Under the pieces are notes generated by a model that was given only the letters and a program-made list of their open reading frames with translations, was not told where the DNA came from and did not search any database. This document shows positions 48,509-59,600 of a stretch of 64,000 nt of DNA, in pieces. Source of the stretch: Datura wrightii (taxonomy: Eukaryota > Streptophyta > Magnoliopsida > Solanales > Solanaceae). The stretch is taken from positions 77,139,501 through 77,203,500 of the forward strand of contig JASDFA010000007.1 of the NCBI GenBank assembly GCA_035772735.1, read 5' to 3'. The stretch's first letter is position 1, and each line of letters opens with the position of its first letter. The position numbers were made by a program, and so were the translations under genes.

Positions 48509-48518
48509 TATATAAATA
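48509..48518 (+). promoter_or_regulatory. TATA box of T2
   Basis: TATATAAATA downstream of the array; the T1 LTRs carry the corresponding TATA at the equivalent place. Confidence 0.75.
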
Positions 48519-49476
48519 TGTTTTATGTATTATTTTCATGAGAGAGAGAGAGGAGAGAGGTGATTAGGAGTGATTAGAATTGATTAGTAACGAAGTTAGG
48601 GAGACTTTGAGGTGAGAATTGAGTTGTTCAACTTGTGATCAACCTTTTCTTGGTTTTGTGTTTGATCTTTATATTGTTCTTGAGGATTTTTCTAATTAAT
48701 ACAATGAAGTTTTTCTCTCTTCCATAATTGTAAGTATTGATTTATGTATTTAAATATGAATGCAAATCACAATCTTACAACTATGAGAGGCTAAAACCTC
48801 CATAGCTAGGGTTGTGGGAACCATGGTGGATTAACAAGCTAGGGTTACATAAAAGTGATTCAAAACCAATGCAAAACACTTGTATTATATTCTCTTCATA
48901 CTTAAACGTTTCCTAATGGTGTACAACATTAGGACATGTCTGAATTATTTACTTGCTTGAGTCTAGAGAGGTAGAGATTAAGAAAATAGAATTACAACAA
49001 AGCCTTGATCTTGATGATCATTGTATTAACTTGAGATTTGGTTACAGGATAGTTAAATTTGGGAGATATTGATAACAGTTAATTTGCAATCTCTCATGAG
49101 ACCTGACCCGGTGATTGAGCATAGTCATTCAATAGGGACGAACCAGTCGTTTGAATGAACCTAAGTTATTAGTTCTACAAGTAAGCATTGGTGATGATCA
49201 CGTATGTATACCCAAAGCAGTTATGAACTCATGGGGAACACAAAACCCTAGTTATCCTTCATTCTTGATTTCAACTAAAGTTTTAACTGTGTTTTTAATT
49301 ACTGTTTTCTTTAGAACCCCCTATTTGGAGTAACTACCTAAAAAGTTCACTTACCTGCTTTAGTCTAGCTCTTCCATATTCCCTGTGGGATCGACCCCAA
49401 CCTCTAGTTGGGTTCTTTATTGACAACGTCCGCTTCATACTTCGGTAGGAGGTATGGTTTGAGCGTTATCAAAAAG

Positions 49477-49494
49477 TGGTGCTGTTACCGTGGA
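49477..49494 (+). other. Primer-binding site of T2 (tRNA-Asp, decayed)
   Basis: TGGTGCTGTTACCGTGGA, five bases after the LTR end as in T1; about four differences from the tRNA-Asp complement. Confidence 0.8.
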
Positions 49495-49600
49495 ATATGG
49501 CTAATACTAGATTATTTGCTTGTATTTGAATTTTTTGGTAGTTATTTCCTTAATTACATTTTCTTTTTGTTTTTGATACCCACAGGTTGTTTTCCGGTGA

Positions 49601-51174
49601 ATGCCAAGCACTCGAAGTAATGGAGATCCCCTGATTCCATTGAACCCAGAAATTGAATGAACACTGCACAGGATAGAGAACCAGGAACAAAGAGATGCCC
49701 ACATAGCTGAAGAAGCTAGGCAAGCTGAGCTAGCTCGGCAAGCTGCACTTCAGGATGTGGAAGATGTTAGAGAAGAGGTAGTTAATGTTGGTTGACATGG
49801 GAGGGGCAACAGAGGTTATATATTTGCCCCTCAGTTCATCGATGATGAGGACCCAAACATTGATGAAGTTGGGTCGGCTGGAGCAATTGTGCCACCACCA
49901 CTGCCCGCTGGGGCCAAATTTGATATCATGAGCACCATGATTCAATTGTTAAACACGAAAGGGGTGCTCAGTGTTCATGCAGCGGGTGATGCCAACCTGT
50001 ACTTGATGAACTTCGTAGGAATATATAAGGCGTACAGGTTGCCCAGAGTTAGCCAAGATGCCGTTGGGCTCAAACTTTTCCCCTTCTCTCTATCAGTAGA
50101 AGCCACTTTATGGTTATCGGAGTTGCCCAACGATTCCATAACTAACTGGAGGGAACTAAAGCAGGCCTTTTTGGAGAGATTCTTTTCCCCCTCCAGAACA
50201 TTGCAGCTAAAGGATGAGATCTAAAATTTTCGACAACTCAAGACAGAGGCACTTCGTGAAACCTGGCTAAGGTTCAAGAAGAATTTGACAAAGTGCCCGA
50301 ACCATAAAATTCCAAATGACAGTTTGTTGGGAATTTTTTACAGGTCTTCAAATAATAGAACAAAAGCTATTGCAGACACGGTAGCAGGAGGAGCATTGAT
50401 GAGTCACACCTGGGAGCAAGCTGCTACAATCCTTGACAGAGTGACTAAGACAAACAGGGCATGACATACAAGGGAGGCTGATGCAGTGGTCAGTACATAT
50501 GTTGTTGGTTTGACTGTAGACCAACATAGGAAGGAAGAAGAACGTGACCAAGAGTTGGCTCACATGTGCACATCATTGGATTTTATTACAAAGCACATCA
50601 TAGGAGTAGGAGCCAAAAAGGTAAATGTAGTGGGGACAAAAGGAATGGAGCCGGGAGCTAATCACTCTGACTCCGAGGAAGAGGCAAATTTCTTGAATAG
50701 CCAAGTGGCGGGTTTCCGAGCCAACGCCCAAGTATCTAGACAAGACAATTTGCGCCAAGGTTTTGGAAACAAAGGTCGTAACCATACAAAGACAACTACA
50801 ACCGAAATGGGTATAGATATAGGAGTCGCGGTCGTCAGCGCGATGGAGAATGGAGAAGAAACGATGGTTACTGCAATAACCGGGATGGAGTTTATGTGCC
50901 TCCCAGTGCACGAGAGGGGGAGGCAGAACAGTCAAAGTTAGAGAGCATGATGGTCGAGATGCTGAAGAAGGTAAGGTCCACTAGTGAGCAATTAAAGGAG
51001 ATCTGGGGTGACATATCAAGTATGGGTCAGAGAGTGGAATCTCATGCAACCGCCATCAAGCAAATTGAGCAGCAGCTTGGGCAACTTTCAGCATCACTGA
51101 ACCCTAGACAAAAGGGTACACTGCCTAGCAACACCGTCCAGAATCCAAGAATGATGGCCACTGCATGGCGGTGA
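49601..51174 (+). pseudogene. T2 gag (Athila-type)
   Basis: ATG 49601 (MPSTRSNGDPLIPLNPEIE) opens a frame with in-frame TGA stops at about 49658 and 49793. The core is FAPQFIDDEDPNIDEVGSAGAIVPPPLPAGAKFDIMSTMIQLLNTKG, then LMNFVGIYKAYRLPRVSQDAVGLKLFPFSLSVEATLWLSELPNDSITNWRELKQAFLERFFSPSRTLQLKDEI: the retrotransposon capsid domain with its W-REL...FLERFF signature. Further stops at 50222 and about 50462, and a frame change at about 50790. The C-terminus (50896-51174) has a likely coiled coil (SKLESMMVEMLKKVRSTSEQLKEI...IEQQLGQLSASLNPRQKGTLPS). I see no zinc knuckle. Confidence 0.88.
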
Positions 51175-51349
51175 TGACTAGGAGTGGTAAGACCACAGTT
51201 GACCCCCTTTTTCCGGTTGTAGTTAGAAAGAGAGAATTATTAAGGAAAATGATAAGAGTGCTAAGATGTAGAGTGTTGAGTTTCCAGAGGCCCCGATAGA
51301 GAAGAAAGAACCTGACATTGATCAAGGAGCAACTCAAGTTCACAAAGCT

Positions 51350-52066
51350 ATCCTACAACCACCGCCACTGTTCACTCAAAGAATGAAGAAAAGGGTGGAA
51401 AATGGTAAGTTCCAGAAATTCCTTTCGATGCTTAAGCAACTATCTGTGAACATACCATTGGTAGAGGCATTGGAACAAATGTAGTGATATGCTAAGTTTA
51501 TTAAGGACTTGGTGAAGAAGAAGAGGTCCGTAAGCTCTGAGCCGGTAGACAATATACATCATTGTAGTGCCAAAGCTACATGGGTCCTGGCACAAAAGAA
51601 GGATTACCTAGGTGCTTTCACTATACCGTGCACCATTAGCAATGTCGAGTTTGCAAGGGCACTTTGTGATTTAGGAGCAAGCATCAACCTGATGCCCTAT
51701 GTGATATCCAAGAAATTGCACTTAGGAGCCCCTACACCGACCACTATGCGGCTACTAATGGCTGACAAAACTGTGAAGAAGCCAGTGGGGATCCTGTTCG
51801 ATGTACTGGTCAAGGTGGACAAATTCATATTCGCAGCAGACTTCGTGATTTTGGATTGCGAGGTTGATTATGAGGTCTCCATCATTCTGGGGTGACTATT
51901 CCTTGCGACTGGGAGGGCCTTATTAAATATGGAGAATGGCCAGCTGAAGTTCAGATTAAACAAAGAAGAGGTCACTTTCAACATCTGTCGGACAATGCAG
52001 CAACCCAAGGAATACATTGTAATCTCAACACTTGAGGATGAATATGAACCACTTGATGAATTCTGA
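51350..52066 (+). pseudogene. T2 protease (Athila-type)
   Basis: The frame through 51509-51895 holds CTISNVEFARALCDLGASINLMPYVISKKLHLGAPTPTTMRLLMADKTVKKPVGILFDVLVKVDKFIFAADFVILDCEVDYEVSIILG. DLGAS is the retropepsin catalytic motif (DLGA in this lineage). After a TGA the frame continues through FLATGRALLNMENGQLKFRLNKEEVTFNICRTM to a TGA at 52064-52066. The following RT region expected in Athila-type pol is absent. Confidence 0.88.
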
Positions 52067-52084
52067 GTAGTCAAGAGACTTGCG

Positions 52085-52216
52085 CGTGTTGCAACATTAA
52101 ATCAAGTGCATCATGGGAGGCAACCCAAGTGGTGGCTTGGTGAAGTCGAGTAACCGAGCCACCTACGTCGTGCCGCAACATTAAATCAAGTGCTTTTTGG
52201 GAGGCAACTCAAGTTA
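52085..52216. repeat. Duplicated GGGAGGCAACCCAAG box
   Basis: CAACATTAAATCAAGTGC...TGGGAGGCAACCCAAG occurs at about 52089-52131 and again, as ...TGGGAGGCAACTCAAG, at about 52173-52215 (period about 84 bp). From memory, such a box is found after integrase in Athila-type elements, so it marks the place where pol was lost. Confidence 0.7.
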
Positions 52217-52284
52217 TTGAACAATGTGTGCTTAGTGTTTAGGGAAAAAAACTGGAGGCAGAAAAACTGCTAAAAAACCAATTG

Positions 52285-52520
52285 CTATGGCTCTTAGTAC
52301 GACTCGTCATAGCATCCTACGAGTTGTAGCAAGAGGCATGGTGAGGTTCAGAGATGTAATTCAAAAATAACGATCTACGAGTCATCATACGAACCATACC
52401 CACCTGGTACAAGTCATAGGATGTACTCGTAGGTCCCCAGGTAAGTTTTCAAAACTCTGACTTACGGATCCAAGGGATGAGTCATACGTCCTTCCTACGA
52501 CTCGTGGTACGAGTCGTTGA
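52285..52520. repeat. Internal motif array of T2, first block
   Basis: TACGACTCGTCA, CCTACGAGTTGTAGC, ATCTACGAGTCATC, CCTACGACTCGTGG and TACGAGTCGTTGACG: the same near-palindromic vocabulary as the LTR array, but about 3 kb inside the element. Confidence 0.85.
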
Positions 52521-53489
52521 CGGGTCAAAATTTTAAAAATTACCCAACTCGCCCAGGTTTTCACATCTTCCCTTTTTCTATTTTAAACCAAAAACCTCAC
52601 ACGACCCTTCTTCCCATGCAAACAAAACAAAACTATGAACCCTACGTACGAATCCCTCACACCCGTAACTCAAGAGCAAGGAATCTACGAGCAATTTCTT
52701 GCTCAAATTAAGTGTGTTTCAACCCACATTTGTGATTACCAGTCAAAGAAAGAAGAAACAAGTAAGTAATGCATTGATTATCAAAATTCTAACTTTCTTG
52801 AAGTTATCACTGTCAAGACCCCTGTGAGTAGTGGTCTTTGCTTGAAAAATCTCAAAAATACAATGATCAGGGACATTATTGAACCATGGACGACTGGGAA
52901 ATCATTATATTTTTGTTGGGTTAAGATTGTGAATCGACGCCTTTGAAAGTTGAGTTACGGTTAATGATTAAAAAGGAGAGGGATGAGTAGTGGTTAATTG
53001 GTTGAATGATATGCCTAGACCTGGGAAATCTGAGTACCCAAAATTGTGAAAAAAGAATCCCTGCAAACTGAACAAAAATTGAATAAGCCAAGAAAGTGGT
53101 ATGAAGCACAGTACTGTTCATAGTTTGTCACTACGAGTCGTACTAAGCATTCGTACGTAAGAACTAAACAAGGCTAAGCCGGATGAGGCAGAAAAGTCCT
53201 TCCTACGACTCGTGTGATCGACCTACGGGTAGTACCTCGAGTTTTGGAAAAATACAGAGGAAATAGTATTATTGGGGCTTCATTAGACGACTCAAGGTAC
53301 GGGTTGTACCTTTGTGTTACGAGTCATACCTTTAAGTTGTAACATGCATACAAAGTTTCTGGGCCTTCATATGAGTCGTACCTTTAGGGTATGACCCGTA
53401 CTGTGGACCCGTGTTAAGAATCTAAAAGTGTTCTCTTCTTGTTCTTTTTTCTCAAATATGGAATTCTAACTTTCTTCTCTACAGGAACA
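52521..53489 (+). other. T2 region between protease and 3' ORF, with second array block
   Basis: About 1 kb without convincing coding sequence. A second block of the words (CACTACGAGTCGTACT, CCTACGACTCGTGTG, ACCTACGGGTAGTACC, TACGAGTCATACC, ATGAGTCGTACC) spans 53125-53405, ending about 85 bp before the ATG of the 3' ORF. This is where a subgenomic promoter or splice acceptor for the 3' ORF would be expected. Confidence 0.6.
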
Positions 53490-54560
53490 ATGTCAATGAA
53501 GCGAAAAGCATCCAAAGCAACAACCTGGAGAGCTTTAATTGATGAAACATTCCAGTCTGAGGCTGGGCAAGAAGGCAACTCCCCTAGTGGTTCGGTTGAG
53601 GATTACCAGGTAGATACTTCAGACACTGATGGAACCAGAACCACTAGGGCAAAATCAAGAACACAAGCCGAAGAAGCCACTGTTGCATCTGCCCAAGCTC
53701 CCAGTCTGAGAAGGGAGCTAGAGGAGGTAATTAGGAGTCAAGAAATGACTCAAATGCAGAACAAGGGTCTGAGGAGACCCAATCAGGTAAGGCAAGTGGC
53801 AGTGATGAATCAGAGGAGGAGTCTCCAAATGCTGCAAAAGTACAAACCCCATCCAAAGAGAACCGCACAATCCGGTGGAGAGTGCCAGAGCTAGAGAAAT
53901 GTATGAGCAAAGCATTTCTCTCACCACCAAGAACAAGCCAAGGCAGAGCATCCAGGAAGAACTGCGGATCCTTACAAACTCACTGAATGAAGTTGAGTAG
54001 ATGAAGTGGGTATTCAGCTTCTATGGTTTCGAGTGGATGGCCAAGACTCCAGCTTAGTATACAGCAGAATTGGTCCGAGAGTTCTACGCCAACTATTTGG
54101 CCACCAAGGAGCAAAAGGCAAAGGAGGGGCAGAAAATAAAAGACCAGCCCCGATTGGAGAGTGTGATGGTCTGAGGACGAGAGGTAGACATATCCAAGCA
54201 GACCATCTATCGGGTTCTCTGTAGACCACAGTTTGTGCCTACACTGATGATATCTAAGTATGACTATAGGGTGGAGGCAATGAAGTAGATCGGGCATTTG
54301 GGCTTGCAGGAAAGGCAGAGGCAGCTGCAATGGTTGGCAGGTATGATTGCTGAAAATAAGGACGAAGCTGAATGGGTTACTGGTGGAAAGCAGGTGACAA
54401 AGAACTCACTCAACTTCATAGAAAAGGCCTGCTGGACACTAGTACGCCACTGGTTAGCACCCACGGTCAACAAAAACACATTGAGTGTTGACAGAGCATC
54501 TTTAGTGGCATGCCTCATGTCCCGTTATCCTATCAACATCCCGAGGATCATCCCAGAGGA
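53490..54560 (+). pseudogene. T2 3' ORF (Athila-type extra ORF, plant-transposon-like domain)
   Basis: ATG 53490: MSMKRKASKATTWRALIDETFQSEAGQEGN, an acidic, disordered, likely intracellular N-terminal part with a basic start. A frame change at about 53770 leads into SDESEEESPNAAKVQTPSKENRTIRW. The C-terminal half (54001-54560, frame 1) reads FYGFEWMAKTPA...AELVREFYANYLATKEQKAKEG...REVDISKQTIYRVL, then a Trp-rich region (NSLNFIEKACWTLVRHWLAPTVNKNTLSVDRASLVACLMSRYPINIPRII). The LVREFYANY...REVDIS pattern recalls the Pfam family named putative plant transposon protein (PF20167, from memory). I see no signal peptide or membrane segment, so it is not a classical envelope protein. Function unknown. 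Confidence 0.6.
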
Positions 54561-54659
54561 GATATGAGACCAGGCGGTGGGAGTGAGCACTACCATCCCA
54601 TTCATGAGTCTTGTATTTAGGCTATGCACAGAGGTAGGGGTGCCAATATAACGGGGTGT

Positions 54660-56799
54660 TGTCACAACCCGAGAGTAGATCGTAAATACGAGACAAGGAA
54701 CTCGAGAGGCCCCAAGTTGACCCATGGCATAAGCATATATCTAACTTTATTCATTATAAGTGGAAGACTAAACATAAACATAGGGGAAACATAAACATGA
54801 CATAGCATATCATGACATACGAAGTCACTAGACATACACAGGCTGAGTACTACACACTATCTTAAATCCTCCACTACATATGACGGGTTGATGGGACAAC
54901 ACCCCCAACTAACCTGGAAAAACTAAAACAAAAGAACATCAAGGTCTGAACATATGGCCCTCGAAACATAAGGACTCACCAACAAGGGTGGATAGCTAAC
55001 TCTGAATGGACTACTGACGGGGATGAGCCTGAGAGCCGGAACTTGTATCATAAGACGATACAGTAGAGAAAATATGTGGTCAGTACATGGAATGTACCGA
55101 GTATGCAAGGTAAGTAAAATGGACATTTGAAATATGTAAAAGCTCATAAAACATCATAAGAGTAGGACAACATGCTCATAACATAAGTATCATAACATAA
55201 CATATTGTAAGGCTCAAGGTTTTTAAAACATTCATAATACGATCGTAATCATAATCATAAGAGAAAATCTCTATTATACATGACTTGACCCAATGTACAT
55301 AAATATAATCATGCATAAATCATGAGGAACAGTGGGAGACTTCTCTTAACCAACATATACCCCATATGAGCACACATGGAGCCCGACTTGTAAACCTAGT
55401 CAGGAGGCCATTCATACCTTGCCAAGGGTAGAACCATGAAAGTGTGATATCACCATGAAAAGGGCTATTTGGGACCGGGACATTCACAAAGGAGGTCCCA
55501 TCTTACCAACGGTGGCACATTGTTTATGAGATCCGAAGCAGAACCTGGGCCCGAACCTACTCGGTGTTCGATACTACTACCAAAACATATATAGTGCTCA
55601 TAGTATATCATGTATGAGTATGATGAGATATATAGTGCTCATGAGATATTTAATTCATGATAATCATAAACATGCTTGTAGATACATGAATTAGCCATGA
55701 ATCAATGCCCGTGAGGCGGCCAAAACATAAATTCATGAATCGTAGGATCCATTCATACTTGTAGATCATACATATAACTTGTAAATCCTCAAATCTTGAT
55801 GGGTCATTGAATAAATTCATATTTCAAATCATAAATCATGATGGATTTGTAAATATCAACAATTAGAGAGTAGATCATAAATTGATTTATCATAAATCAT
55901 GCATAATTAGGCTTGATTTGGCAGAATTCGAAATCAATGAATTTAAAATCGAAGTTAATGGTAGAATCTGATCTAAATACATAAAATATGATATATACAT
56001 CATAAATCATAAAAAACCATTAGTAATTCATTATTTTTTTCTCAAAATTGAACTTGAAACCCCATAAGGTTTTTGATAGACTTTTATGTATTCATAGAGA
56101 ATGGGCACGGGTGTGAATGAAAACATCCATTTGGAACCTTAAATACCTGGGTAAGATTAGATTCTCATGTTCTTGAATGTCCAAAGATGAATTTATACGG
56201 AGAAGCTTGAAGAATAGCTTGATCTCTCTAAAATTGTTCTAACTTTCATGCATGGGTGAGAAGAATGAGTTATCTGAACTTAACCCCATAAAAGGTAATT
56301 ATTCATACCCCAAAACATCATAGTTTAGGACTTAGGAACTTAGGAATTACGAAAAGGCCCTTACTAATTCTTAGAAAATTAACTGTCGGGGGGGTCCTAA
56401 CGGACTACCTGATGACTCTTCCTCACGGCCACGACTCGTTACTTGGCTCGTCATGTACACTGCCTTACCTTGTCTCCTGGGCTCTTAATGGGTCACTAAA
56501 TGATTCGTTAGGGAGGCCACGACTAGTGGTCAGCTCCCGTTAAGTACACTGCCAACCCAACTTCCTCAGCTTACTTCCCTTGACCACGGCTGACTCCACG
56601 AGTCGTGAGGTTTAACCACGACTAGTGACTTAAAGCTCCATCTTTCAAAGTCGGCCTAGTCCCTCACCACGAGTCACCCTACCACTCGTGGTCCATCCTC
56701 ATGGATCACATAATGACTCGTTCTGTGACCTGGTGCAAAATTTTCAGTTTTCCCCGTTTGAACTCCCGGGTCCGATCCTTGGGCTCTCGGGGTATAACA
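54660..56799 (-). mobile_element. 3' LTR of B4
   Basis: TGTCACAACCCGAGAG...CTCTCGGGGTATAACA, 2140 bp, followed by a pyrimidine tract and the CATTCGAGGATGAATG phrase on the minus strand. Motif array about 56390-56730 (ACGACTCGTTAC, CCACGAGTCGTGAGG, CCACTCGTGGTCC). The short plus ORF at 56688-56936 is an artefact. Confidence 0.94.
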
Positions 56800-57042
56800 A
56801 TATCTCTCCCTTAGGAACATTCATCCTCGAATGTTGGAAACAAGAAGAAAACATAATCATGAAATTATCATATTCAAATACTAATCATTCAAACTTAAAC
56901 TTAATGGTAGGACTACCTCCGATTCATATCACATAGCTGAACTGATCTCACGCTTCACATACACATCCATACACATAAAAAGAAACTTGACACGTGAACT
57001 GAACATGAAACCTAAATGGATTCATAGAGAAAGGATGATACC

Positions 57043-58232
57043 TCATGTCGGAACTGAGCCGGTAGAGAATAAGTGTGGGTATTTAGCCATCATATCCGTT
57101 TCGGCTTCCCACATAGCTCCCTCCACATGTTGATTTCTCCATAGCACCTTTACCGAAGCTACTTCCTTGTTCATCAGTCTTCGAACCTGAAGATCCAATA
57201 TTTCAACTGGAACTTCCTCATAGCTGAGGCTATCCTTCACACCAACGCTGTCCATCGAGACTACTAAGGCTGGGTCTCCCAAACATTTCTTCAAAAGCGA
57301 CACATGAAGCACAGGATGCACGTAAGATAACTCTAGGGGTAATTCTAACTCATAAGCTACCTTACCAACACTTTTCATAACCCGGTAGGGACCAACGTAA
57401 CGGGGGCTGAGTTTTCTTTTCTTCCCGAACTGCATGACTCCTTTCATGGGAGATACCTTCAGAAATACCCAATCGTCCACCTTGAACTCCAAATCTCTCC
57501 TCCTCACATCTGCATATGACTTTTGAAGACTCTGAGCGATATTTATCCTATCCCTTATAAACTGAGCCTTCACTGTAGCCTCATGAAACGAATCTGGCCC
57601 TATCATAGCTGCCTCACCAACCTCAAACCATCCGACATTTGGATGCTAGAGTGATAGTTGTTATTATAAGCAAATTCGATCAGAGGCAAATGATCATCCC
57701 AACTACCTTTAAAATCTATCACACAAGCTCTCAACATGTCGTTTTGGATTGTACGCTCCGCCTGACCATCCATTTGCGGATGAAATGTTGTACTAAGCTT
57801 AACCTGAGTCCCAAGCCCCTTCTAAAAAGACCACCGAAACTGAGAGGTAAAAACCGAGTACCTCGGTCTGAAATAATGGACAAGGGAACTCCATGTATTC
57901 GAACCAACTCTCTGATATACAACTTGGCATAATAATCTGCTAAGTCTGTGGTTTTCACCGGCAGGAGATGTGCAGCCTTGGTCAACCTATCTACCACCAC
58001 CCAAATAGAATCACAGTGTCGACGAGTATGAGGTAGGCCTATAATGAAATCCATATTAATCTCTTCCCACATCCAAGTGGGAATGATAATGTCCTGAAGT
58101 AAGGCTCCTGGCCTTTGATGTTGGACCTTTACTTGCTGACAATTCAGGCATTTGGCTACGAATTCTACAACATTCTTCTTCATGCCCTCCCACCAATAGA
58201 TTTCTCATAAGTCACAATACATTTTGGTGTCA
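57043..58232 (-). pseudogene. B4 pol: integrase with chromodomain-like tail
   Basis: Zinc-binding end (VAKCLNCQQVKVQHQRPGA), D1 (INMDFIIGLPHTRRHCDSIWVVVDRLTKAAHLLPVKTTD), D2 (SIISDRGTRF, intact) followed directly by a frame change. The C-terminal region is one frame to a stop at 57043: VDDWVFLKVSPMKGVMQFGKKRKLSPRYVGPYRVMKSVGKVAYELELPLELSYVHPVLHVSLLKKCLGDP, then YEEVPVEILDLQVRRLMNKEVASVKVLWRNQHVEGAMWEAETDMMAKYPHLFSTGSVPT, the best-preserved chromodomain-like tail in the window. S inserted just upstream of the zinc region. Confidence 0.92.
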
Positions 58233-59234
58233 CCTAGTGTTCGACTCATTTCGCGCATACCGCAAGCGTACGGGTCGTGCAAGTAATATAGTGGCTCTTT
58301 TTAAGAACCGAAATGTCGAACCCACAGGGACTGGACCCATTCCTCTAGCTATCTAGTTCTAGTGTGATATTAAATGCCAAAAATGTCGATTATAAAAGTT
58401 TTCGAGGGAGGTTTAATTAAGTCTAATTTTGGTTAGTGACATATTCTGAATTCACTCCAGGAGCAACACAGAGTTAAAACCAGATAATCATGCGCTATTA
58501 CGAATTGCAATGGGTTAAGTATGAAACTATCAATTGTTGTCTCAGATAATCAGAATTGCATGCTCAGGGCCTTTTGAGCCTCTAAACACGACAAACTAGC
58601 CTCACTGCATCATTGTGAGCGAGGATGCTACTTCTATTTCGTGGGTAATTAATTACGTGGATGTGGTTTACATGGAAATGAGTAGGGACTCTCGTGCACC
58701 TAATCATTTAACTCAACTTAGCAACACAACTACTTTTTTGAGTGGTGATGTGATAAACCTAAGTCGGTCTCTAAATAATCCCGTTTTATCAACCAAGCAA
58801 GGCATTAGGTATATTTCTATCCTAACACAAATTATATCATGAGATACAATCATGCTCCTTACATTCTCATGTTCCGACCTAGGTAAATGCTTTCTCAAGC
58901 GAATGCCCAAGTTAACGTGTATGTTTTCATGGTAATCAATCATAAAAACAACCAATAATCTAGAATGCAAGACAAAACAACAATCAATAACTTAATTCCA
59001 CACAAATTCATAAAAACACAATCATAATTCATGGCTTCAACCCCAGAGGAAGGGTTCTAGCCATTCATGTTCGTAAAACTACAAGAAACTACAACTAAAT
59101 TAACATACTTACAAGAATTGGTAGATGAGAAGGGAATTTTCCAAACCCTAGATGAGTTCTCCCACTCCTCCCTTCACTCCTAGATGGTTTTCCAGAATAA
59201 AATCGTGACAAAGTGTTTTTAGGAGCTAAGGGCC

Positions 59235-59244
59235 CTATTTATAG
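59235..59244 (-). promoter_or_regulatory. TATA box of S
   Basis: The minus strand reads CTATAAATAG, directly downstream of the GC-rich array. Confidence 0.7.
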
Positions 59245-59269
59245 CAAATGAGAAACGTGCACAATTTAG

Positions 59270-59600
59270 CCTGTCGTGGAATGGCTCCGTGTCACGGAGT
59301 GTATCGCGGAGTATTGCCTCCGTGACATGGAGGTAACGCGGAGCCTCTATGGAAATTTCCTCCGGATGCCAAACTGCCGAGTTTCACCGCGCTGCCGACG
59401 TGACACGCTGCTCATGCAGCGTGTTGACATGTTGTTGGCGCGCATCTCCCCTGGCGTGGCACGGCGCTGGCGCGCTGGAGCCTTCCTGCCTGCTGCCTCT
59501 TCTCGCGTGCCTGGCATGGGCGTGGCACGGCACTGGGCGGGCACACGCACAGCGTGGCACGCTGCCTGGCGCAGCCAGCCTTGCCATGGCATGCTCTTTG
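59270..59600. repeat. GC-rich motif array in S
   Basis: Words GTGTCACGGAGTG, ATCGCGGAG, CCTCCGTGACATGGAGG and ACGCGGAGCC, then GTGGCACGGC / GCAGCGTG blocks. The first group resembles the array of A; the GGCACGG part resembles that of A2. Confidence 0.85.

Larger units (their letters stand above)
47873..49471 (+). mobile_element. 5' LTR of T2
   Basis: TGATGTGCTG...GAGCGTTATCA, 1599 bp. Motif array 48045-48455, TATA 48509-48518, a GA microsatellite just after it (48540-48560), CCCAAC/GTTGGG hairpin 49396-49412. Similar to T1 along its full length, perhaps 80 percent by eye over the first 150 bases. Confidence 0.95.
47873..54659 (+). mobile_element. T2: Athila-type element without RT, RNase H and integrase (3' end outside)
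   Basis: 5' LTR 47873-49471, primer site 49477-49494, gag from 49601, protease to 52064, a duplicated motif (52085-52215), motif arrays and a 3' ORF (53490-54560), then interrupted by B4 at 54660. Immediately after the protease it jumps to sequence that normally follows pol in these elements. Same LTR family as T1, opposite orientation. Confidence 0.9.

Noticed and set aside
46227..49471. Possible DNA transposon with long terminal inverted repeats
   Set aside because: The inverted repeats are LTRs of two separate elements, each with its own primer site, and T1 has its own TAAGC duplication.
49601..54560. Possible captured host gene between the T2 LTR and B4
   Set aside because: Gag and protease motifs are clearly of retrotransposon type, and the 3' ORF matches the extra ORF position of Athila-type elements; no exon-like structure seen.
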